A DNA stretch of 64,000 bases from assembly GCA_033980235.1 (NCBI GenBank), contig CM067075.1:191001-255000 (forward strand), written 5' to 3'. This document shows positions 57,941-64,000 of this stretch, piece by piece. The notes below the pieces were generated by a model. That model had not been told where the DNA came from. It did no database searches and saw nothing but the letters and a program-made list of their open reading frames with translations. The position numbers were made by a program, and so were the translations under genes. The stretch is from Diadema setosum. Its lineage: Eukaryota; Echinodermata; Echinoidea; Diadematoida; Diadematidae. Every line of letters starts with the position of its first letter. Within the stretch, counting starts at the first letter, position 1.

Positions 57941-58335
57941 TAATTGTATTCTGTATTTAGGGATGCTATCCTTCCTGTATGATTATGCTAATTCTCAGAA
58001 TAAAATCAGTTAGCTCTTTAGACTGGACATTACTTTACTCTGGTCTAAGCAAGCTTCGATCAGGAAAATTATGCCATGTCTTGCTAGGCTTGTAAGGCTC
58101 ATTCTGTTACATTTTGTGACTTTTGATTCAGTGACCAAGATGCTGTGCATGTCATTTTTTTTTCTTTGTATTAAAGATAATAACTTGCTATTGGGTATGT
58201 GATTACTAATGGATATTGCAGCATACCTGTGTACAAAAATTGTTTATTTCTAAGGTGAATTTTTGTGTGCAGCCTTTGACAGAAGTGGGTACTATCTTTT
58301 GCTGTCCAGGTTATAATAAATGACAAAGTACTTAC

Positions 58336-58451
58336 TGGAGTAAAGATCGTTTTTAATGACGTTTCCCAGGCTCGTTTTTACGTAGACGATCATATCCACA
58401 CCAGGGGCTTGCAGCTTTTCTCTCTTGTAGTACTGCATCATCTCTTGAGAC
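58336..58451 (-). CDS. TENT2: GLD-2-type poly(A) polymerase, exon 2 (N-terminal helix)
   Basis: 116-nt exon between acceptor ttgagaaacag and donor gtaagt. One base completes Arg; then SQEMMQYYKREKLQAPGVD, VYVKTSLGNVIKNDLYS, plus 1 base. The helix leading to 'IIKNDLYSNAKLCLFGS' fits the region just before the catalytic GS motif in GLD-2 proteins ('l...i...fP.akLylvGSs'). Phase agrees with both neighbours although the next exon is 27.6 kb away. Confidence 0.82.
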
Positions 58452-59926
58452 CTGTTTCTCAAGAACATCAACAGGTTGGAAATGATAAGAACCAAATGTG
58501 AGCACATCTCCTAGCTGTGTTATTGTTGTGTGCACTATCTCCTCGATTGTTTCGCCTACTAGTATCATGATGTCAACCAAATATTGTTTAGTTTGTTTCA
58601 TTTTGTTCTAAAACCTCGAAGCCCAAAAACCTTTTAGCTATGGTTTACAGCCATAAAATTACATAGCAGGTTGAATGGCGTATTTTGTTTTGTTTTGTAT
58701 GTCCGATGAATCAATTAAATTGTCGATGCAATTCAGATACACAGCAGTGTGAAATTAAAGTTGAATGATACATGGTCATGTGACTCTCCACTCCTGGCCA
58801 TCAGACTTGTTGACTCTCGTTGTTATGACGTTTGGTGGGTTAACCAGGGAGGTGAAATTTCTTTCCAATTTTTGCAATTCTATTACGGAATAAGATGAGT
58901 TGTAGGAAGGTAAACCAGCAGCATTATACTGTCTAAGAGTTGAAAATACTGCATTGTGATTACTTTTCGTGATAAGTCTTTAGAACTGATGATGTAAGTG
59001 GGACGTACAATAATTTGTTGAAAATATTGCAACCTCATCTCTAATCGATATGGAGTAGAAGTTTGGAGGAGTAGGCCCTTCTCATGAATCAATTCAAAAT
59101 GCATGTATATCACCCAAAAGATGGCAATAAGAGCCATTTCTACCAGCCTATTAAGAGTCCATCAGTGCCAATATTACAACATTTACGGCTTCTCAATATG
59201 TTTTTCAATATAAGCTGTGTGTCTGTTCATATAATCTTATTATATAAATGGTAATATCTGCTTCATTCAGCTTCTATATTGCTCATTCGTATCCATAGAT
59301 ATAATACTAGAAATATTACAAGACACAATTCAAGTTGAATTTGCTTTAACTAATTTGCCTTGACTAATAAATTATCAAGTTTCCTTTGCCATTTGTGGAT
59401 GTATCTTTATGGAATGAATTGTCATTAAGCATACGGGAATGCAGCTGAACATACTCATTCCGCATATCTCTAAAATCACATTTGCTGGTTGTGTTGTACC
59501 CAAATTATTTCTATGTGTGCTGTCGCAAATTCCCAGGTATAGACCAGTATACTTGGGAAGCTGAGATATGAGATTAATTTACTGTTAAATCAATTCGGAG
59601 TCATGAAAAGCTATAATTATTAGTCTTTACAAGATTGTTAGAATTAGACAGATTTTTTAATTCTTACGATTTAGAAAACAAAATAAAATCACACACACAC
59701 ACAGAGACACACACGGGTAATCTAGACAATTTTACAATGATTAACGTTTCGTCAACATTATCTATCGATTGTAAATGAGCCATTATTCCTGCGTCGAATA
59801 TCCCTAAACACATTTTTATGTCTTTTTTATGAATAGATGTTTCAGTAAAAGACAAATCACAGACGAATTGTGATATGTAATGTTTGTTGTCACCATGATA
59901 ACAAACTATAACCGATACAGACTTAC
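58452..59926 (-). other. Intron 1 of the poly(A) polymerase gene
   Basis: AT-rich; short (CA)n at 59690-59713. No other feature. Confidence 0.55.
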
Positions 59927-59943
59927 CTTCTGTCCTGCGCCAT
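59927..59943 (-). CDS. TENT2: GLD-2-type poly(A) polymerase, exon 1 with start codon
   Basis: ATG GCG CAG GAC AGA AG then donor gtaagt. It gives MAQDR plus 2 bases that complete Arg with exon 2. The exon probably begins at 59985, after a good acceptor (tttcatttcatgcag), so 59985-59944 would be 5' UTR. An in-frame TAA lies 5 codons upstream of the ATG, which supports this start. Confidence 0.7.
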
Positions 59944-60246
59944 GATTGCTGCAGCCACTTATTCTATTCTCGCCGTATATTAATGCTGCATGAAATGAAA
60001 GTATAATAACACATACTAGTAACAGAATTTATTACAGCTTCTGTGTAGACATACTTATTTATACTCATCCTTTTTTATTTCATGAACCATGCACTTGTTG
60101 ATATCACGTCCAACCCATAAAAATAGCTTCCTTCTACTATATATTATGAAATATATGATTCTTTGAAAATGCATATCAAAATGTCTCTCCATCTCCTTCT
60201 ATCTCTTTTTCCGTAGATACATAGACAAAAATTTGTGCGTATAATC

Positions 60247-60448
60247 AGGGTAATTGCCCCCAGAGGGCAATAATACCCCCTTGCTAAAATTGGTTAGTGA
60301 TAAGTTAGAGTAAAGATTAGGGTTAGGGTTAGGTTTAGGGTTAGAATTTGGGTAAGGGTTAAGATTAGTTTCAGGATTAGGATTGGGGTTAGGGTCAGGG
60401 GAAGGCCCGGTCCGGGGTAATTGCCCAGGGGTTAATTGCCCTGGACCC
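60247..60448. mobile_element. GGGTAATTGCCC element with telomere-like core, copy 2
   Basis: Ends GGGTAATTGCCCCCAGAGGG and GGTTAATTGCCCTGGACCC resemble copy 1 at 42037-42190. The core has imperfect TTAGGG repeats (60317-60395). A minus-strand frame of Asn-Pro repeats across it is only the translated repeat. Confidence 0.75.
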
Positions 60449-60744
60449 ATATCAACGTGTATGTGTGTCTACTATATAAACTATTGACCACGGTATTATA
60501 GCACCATTATAACACCTTTGCCCCTTTCTTGTTTTAATGAAGTTACGTTAGCCGTTGGTGTAACAGAAATTACATGTAACATATTAAGCTAGTATTTATT
60601 TCCAGTCTGTTTCTGGCTATCTGTGAACAACATTTGACGGTGTGCCTATAACCTTTTCAGCAAACCCCATTTCAAAGGCAAGAAAATACAAAAATAAAGA
60701 TAAAGAACGATTAGCTACTGAGAAGTGAGAAAAATAATTCTTAC

Positions 60745-60850
60745 CAGCAAATGAGAGGTCTACCCTCCTAGGATGAACTGGGACGAATGGCGATTTTGAA
60801 AATGTCTCGTTACTAATTAGGATAACTGTGGAAATTCCCCGCCTATGTTG
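60745..60850 (-). other. Possible 5' UTR exon of the poly(A) polymerase gene
   Basis: A consensus donor gtaagaat follows ...CTCATTTGCTG at 60745, and an acceptor lies just upstream of the ATG exon at 59986. The segment has no ATG in the protein's frame. It could be the first, untranslated exon. The 5' limit is unknown. Confidence 0.35.
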
Positions 60851-61037
60851 CAATTAAGTATTGATCACGTGGTTTCATTATTATCTCGGGTTTTCCCACC
60901 GAGCTCTTCAAGTTCAGTGGGTTTTCCCAGCTGTTGATGTTTGTCTATCTGTCTATTGCAGGTTAGTCTTGTAAACACACATTGATGACAGGGTTGGCAC
61001 AAATGATGATACCTAACCAGTCCCAATACGAGTTATA

Positions 61038-61215
61038 CAGTGCACTCCTGTTATAACGAACGTGGTTATTACGAAATTCCGATTACAAAGAAGTAAAGAT
61101 TTAGGACGCAACATTATCCGCTCATATTTTTTTTTGTTTTTATTTTTCATTTGTGCGGTTTTAATGATATTTCGATTTAACGAAAGAAAACTGCCGCTAT
61201 AAGAGGAGTCCACTG
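61038..61215. mobile_element. Pogo-like MITE (CAGTGCACTCCTGTTATAAC ends)
   Basis: TA then CAGTGCACTCCTGTTATAAC at the left, and TATAAGAGGAGTCCACTG then TA at the right. Terminal CAGTG(G/C)ACTCC with TA duplication is the pattern of pogo/Tigger elements. 178 bp, non-coding. Confidence 0.8.
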
Positions 61216-61925
61216 TAGCTGCATTATTACGCTTCGTTTCATTCTTTCCGTATGTTGAATGTTGAAGATCCTTTGATAGAACCAGTGTTAGAACTTCACT
61301 GGTTGTTAGGCGAGAACACTAGGGACTGTCGTGAATCATGCATTAAAAGACGTTGAAAGAGAGGGAGAGGAAAAGAGAAAAACATTTTAAAAACAGAGAC
61401 AAATCGATCACCTTTCATAATACTACTAATAATTCGAGGTCTTTCTAGGGGGTTAATAAAGGGAATAAGCAACCATCTGATCTGCTAAGATTATTGGCAA
61501 ATGCGTTTTTAAACTTCGGAATTAAGCGTTATTTCTCGATTTGACATGCTGCAAATGACAAGACAGATGCAAATACAGCTGTAATATATAAGCTGCCATT
61601 CTATGTATAGTTTATTGGAGTCATATCAGTGTTTCTAAAATACACACATAAAAAAAAAGAAAGAATACGTATCACATTAAAACCTGCACGGCACAATCCG
61701 GCACATACCGACTTAATTACCCACACATGCGCGAACACTGCGCGTAGGCCAAAACTATAAGTGTCAAAAATCACTTTGCAGTCAGGATGAAACGGCTGTG
61801 TGCTGAGTCTAGTCAACCCTAAAAATTTTGGAGGTGAACAAAATGTTTTTGAATTCATTGAAAGTAAACCAATGTATAGTGTACGGGAGTTCATTTCAGT
61901 CGTGCTGTTCTAGAACGCGTTATGT

Positions 61926-62135
61926 AGGCCTACATGAGGTACGCTGTAGACACGAGCAATGAGCGAGGATAAGCCTCATTACAGGTGTATAGGCCTACAG
62001 TGATATACGAATGGGATCGTCCCGATCAGAAGGCCTACATGAGGTACGCTGTAGACACGAGCAATGAGCGAGGATAAGCCTCATTACAGATGTATAGGCC
62101 TACAGTGATATACGAATGGGATCGTCCCGATCAGA
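61926..62135 (+). repeat. 105-bp tandem duplication
   Basis: AGGCCTACATGAGGTACGCT through GGGATCGTCCCGATCAGA occurs at 61926 and again at 62031. The two copies are almost identical (a G/A difference in CATTACAGGTG against CATTACAGATG). Confidence 0.92.
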
Positions 62136-62378
62136 ATGTCCTAGGATGACCACCCCCCCCCCCCCTTCCTTTCCATGAGTCGAGTAATGACAACACCAAC
62201 AAATGGCAGCGGATTGGTTTTTGGTCGGCCATGGAAATTAACAAACTGTAATTTATCACATCGGCGTGAATATATTAATCATCTTTTTTTTTTTATTAAA
62301 TTTTCCACTCATCGGACGGATTTCCCTTTATAGGGCTGATTTTCAAAGGTGTCCTTACCGTACATTTAAAAATAAACA

Positions 62379-62427
<49 letters not shown>

Positions 62428-63418
62428 TAATAGAACTATCAAATACACTGTATTTTCAAAATAAGTATGATCATTGAATTGAATTGAATTGAATTGATGG
62501 GGTTTATTCAGTGAAAAAAAAGCAGCTCAGAAGCTGAACTTGAATACATTCAGTTCACAGTAAAATCATACAAATTGCAATACGTAACATATGGCTATTT
62601 AGAATTTACGAACTGCACATGAAATCATAGATGCATCCATCTAAACCAGCAATCTATACACGATAAATGAAATAACAATTAGTGCTTTAAACGCAAATCT
62701 TTTTTTTTCTACAACACTAGATCATTACTTATTAGGACAATGGGTGTCATATCTTGGTATGAACACTCAGAAAAATGCATAGTGGAAAGGGGGAGACGAT
62801 ATCCACACGAATTTAAAAAAGAAAAATGCACGCATTAAATTATGTTACATATCAATAATTCTAATTATGTTAGGCAATTGCAGTTTCATACAGTAGGACA
62901 GACTCATTCGTTGAACTTTGGTAAAGTTCATCGACCCTCGAATAGAGACCTCGTCTCCTCTTCGTCCGATTATTCATCCACTCAGTCATCTCATAATCTA
63001 TCCACCTTCTGTCGATCCTTATGAAAATGAGTTTGTTATCATACAGTGTCATAGCTCGAAAATATGATGGATATTAGCATGGCTCACCATGCTAAAATGG
63101 GCTGAACAACGACACACAGAACTACTCCCCGATGGTCACGTAGCTCAAACATTTCTGGAAATAATAGGAAATCTTGTATCAATCACGTCCACGTGATTTC
63201 TTGCTATGTTATCTTTATCATTGCTCAGACAGGCTCTCGTAGGAGTGATTGTTACATTTTAGTACGTATACATGCACCTAGTGTAATCACTATCCCTGAC
63301 AAATTCGAATAAAATACATTTTATTGATTTCGTGCATAACAATTCATGGATTTGCATCTGTGTTTGTAAACTTTGAACGTCGGGCAGATTAGGCAACTTT
63401 TCCCTTCGTGCGCGAGTC
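62136..63418. other. Gene-free interval with simple repeats
   Basis: A C run (62150-62165), (AC)n (62378-62424) and (TTGAA)n (62473-62496). The last adjoins GGGGTTTATTCAGTG and may be the tail of a minus-strand retroposon, but no coding part was seen. Confidence 0.5.
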
Positions 63419-63673
63419 CTAGATTTCAGACATTCTTCCGAAGTTATTTGAGCGCTGTGCGGAGTTGTCGAGCATGAGGCGTAACGTCTGAGGGGTGCGA
63501 AGTTTCCTTGGGACTTTGTACTGATTAGCAGCCGTCGTACTGTTGGTCAATATGAAGTCGTGAAGGAGATTGAATGTGCCGGGTTTCACGATATGAACAC
63601 TAGGGGTTGCTATAGAACCATTTTCACGATACAGGTGGTAGGTTGCGGACAATTGGCGAAGTTCTTCGTCAAT
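63419..63673 (-). CDS. GHDC: GH3-domain protein B, terminal exon
   Basis: 255-nt last exon: acceptor atattttggcag, phase 0, 84 codons, stop TAG at 63421-63419. It encodes IDEELRQLSATYHLYRENGS, VHIVKPGTFNLLHDFI, AANQYKVPRKLRTPQTL. The GH3 C-terminal domain ends with 'pGtF..L....l..Gaa..Q.K.PR.lr', so 'PGTFNLLHDFI' and 'NQYKVPRKLR' are a clear match. The upstream exons lie beyond the right edge. It cannot belong to GH3 gene A at the left, which runs out of the window in the other direction, so it is a second gene. Confidence 0.85.
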   Translation of the reverse strand: MDEELRQLSATYHLYRENGSIATPSVHIVKPGTFNLLHDFILTNSTTAANQYKVPRKLRTPQTLRLMLDNSAQRSNNFGRMSEI

Positions 63674-64000
63674 CTGCCAAAATATAAAAAACGAATAATT
63701 CAATGGCAAGAAAATAATGTTAAGTTGTGCTGAATTGATCAGTCTTTGTTGAGTCCATATCTCAATGTCATCGTTTGTGTGTTTAAGAAGTGAATACAAC
63801 GACTAAATTATTAATACCGAATACTTCATTGAATAAAAACGGATTTGTTTGCCATCTGGCGGTATTGACTTTTCTATGGTGGCTGAGCATGAGCGAGCAT
63901 ACAGATGCATCATATGTGAGGATGGGGTGATGTGAAGGGGCTGCTATACTAGAAACTCAGACACAGGGTGAGATTTTCGTCCTTTGGATAGTTTGCTCAG
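63674..64000 (-). other. Intron of GH3 gene B (right edge)
   Basis: Sequence upstream of the terminal exon acceptor. No further exon recognised before the window ends. Confidence 0.5.

Larger units (their letters stand above)
56655..58311. mobile_element. TIR element (CACTGGACAGCAAAAGAAAG ends) hosting two inverted MITEs
   Basis: The left arm (56655-56838) and the right arm (about 58130-58311) are reverse complements: CACTGGACAGCAAAAGAAAG and AGTACCCACTTCTGTC against GACAGAAGTGGGTACTATCT and TTTGCTGTCCAG; and GACATGCACAGCATCTTGGT against ACCAAGATGCTGTGCATGTC. The terminal sequence resembles that of the element at 29308. The right TA border is altered. Confidence 0.8.
30735..58335 (-). other. 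27.6-kb intron 2 of the poly(A) polymerase gene
   Basis: Bounded by the donor after 58336 (gtaagt) and the acceptor before 30734 (ttgtttctag); phases match (1 base plus 2 bases gives Asn). It carries the satellite array, two LINE ends, several MITE families and a possible small plus-strand transcript. Confidence 0.8.
18002..59943 (-). other. TENT2: Gene span: GLD-2/TENT2-like non-canonical poly(A) polymerase
   Basis: Coding span of one gene built from 12 exons: 59943-59927, 58451-58336, 30734-30637, 28173-28101, 26612-26537, 26249-26210, 25751-25712, 25136-25008, 24173-24116 (tentative), 23508-23427 (acceptor uncertain), 19602-19494 and 18132-18002. Splice phases chain without conflict. The predicted protein is about 340 residues. 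It contains the nucleotidyltransferase helix-turn GSAVSGFG, the DAD metal-binding pair, the third carboxylate in DLNID, the central domain and the PAP-associated domain. It lacks the long N-terminal extension of vertebrate GLD-2. The family adds adenosines to mRNA 3' ends in the cytoplasm, usually with an RNA-binding partner. Assignment to GLD-2 rather than another TENT clade is inference. Confidence 0.85.

Noticed and set aside
60199..60450. Asn-Pro repeat frame (NPNPNP-like)
   Set aside because: It is the translated complement of TTAGGG-type repeats in a small element.

Overview
This is AT-rich animal nuclear DNA: spliced genes with GT-AG introns, many microsatellites, and dense inverted-repeat transposons and decayed LINEs. 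A foldback element with 15-bp repeat ends resembles the TU elements known from sea urchins, and the gene content fits a marine deuterostome. An echinoderm is my best guess, but species cannot be read from the sequence. I see no prokaryotic operons, CRISPR array, rRNA genes or virus genome.

Three genes can be supported, all on the minus strand. (1) At the left, the 5' part of a GH3-domain (GHDC-type) gene: exon 1 (4921-4798), exon 2 (4315-3287) and exon 3 (369-270); the rest lies beyond the left edge. (2) In the middle, an apparently complete gene for a short GLD-2/TENT2-type non-canonical poly(A) polymerase, from ATG 59943 to stop 18002, about 42 kb long. Eleven coding exons are well supported by matching splice phases or family motifs; one more (24173-24116) is tentative. 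Its second intron is 27.6 kb. (3) At the right edge, the terminal exon (63673-63419) of a second GH3-domain gene. The poly(A) polymerase gene therefore lies between two GH3 paralogues in the same orientation.

The main structural feature on the left is a pair of inverted arms, 534-3039 and 8779-11895. Each carries a copy of a 2.7-kb foldback element with ends built from 15-bp repeats. The right copy has an 8-bp target duplication, and the left copy has lost one end through a roughly 326-bp deletion. The arms enclose GH3 exons 1 and 2. From 12 to 18 kb there are microsatellites, a LINE fragment and a TTAA-flanked MITE.

The large intron (30735-58335) holds a plus-strand CpG-rich start with a possible short transcript, several MITE families (many nested), a 4-kb satellite with an 11-monomer higher-order repeat of about 1267 bp (46430-50457), two LINE 3' ends, and a 1.66-kb TIR element that contains two inverted copies of a CGCG-rich MITE. 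From 60 to 63.4 kb there is a possible 5' UTR exon, a copy of a telomere-repeat-bearing element, a pogo-like MITE and a 105-bp tandem duplication.

I did not find a clearly new biochemical system. The most notable items are the foldback inverted duplication around the GH3 exons, the higher-order satellite inside an intron, and the large hairpin-forming element in that same intron.
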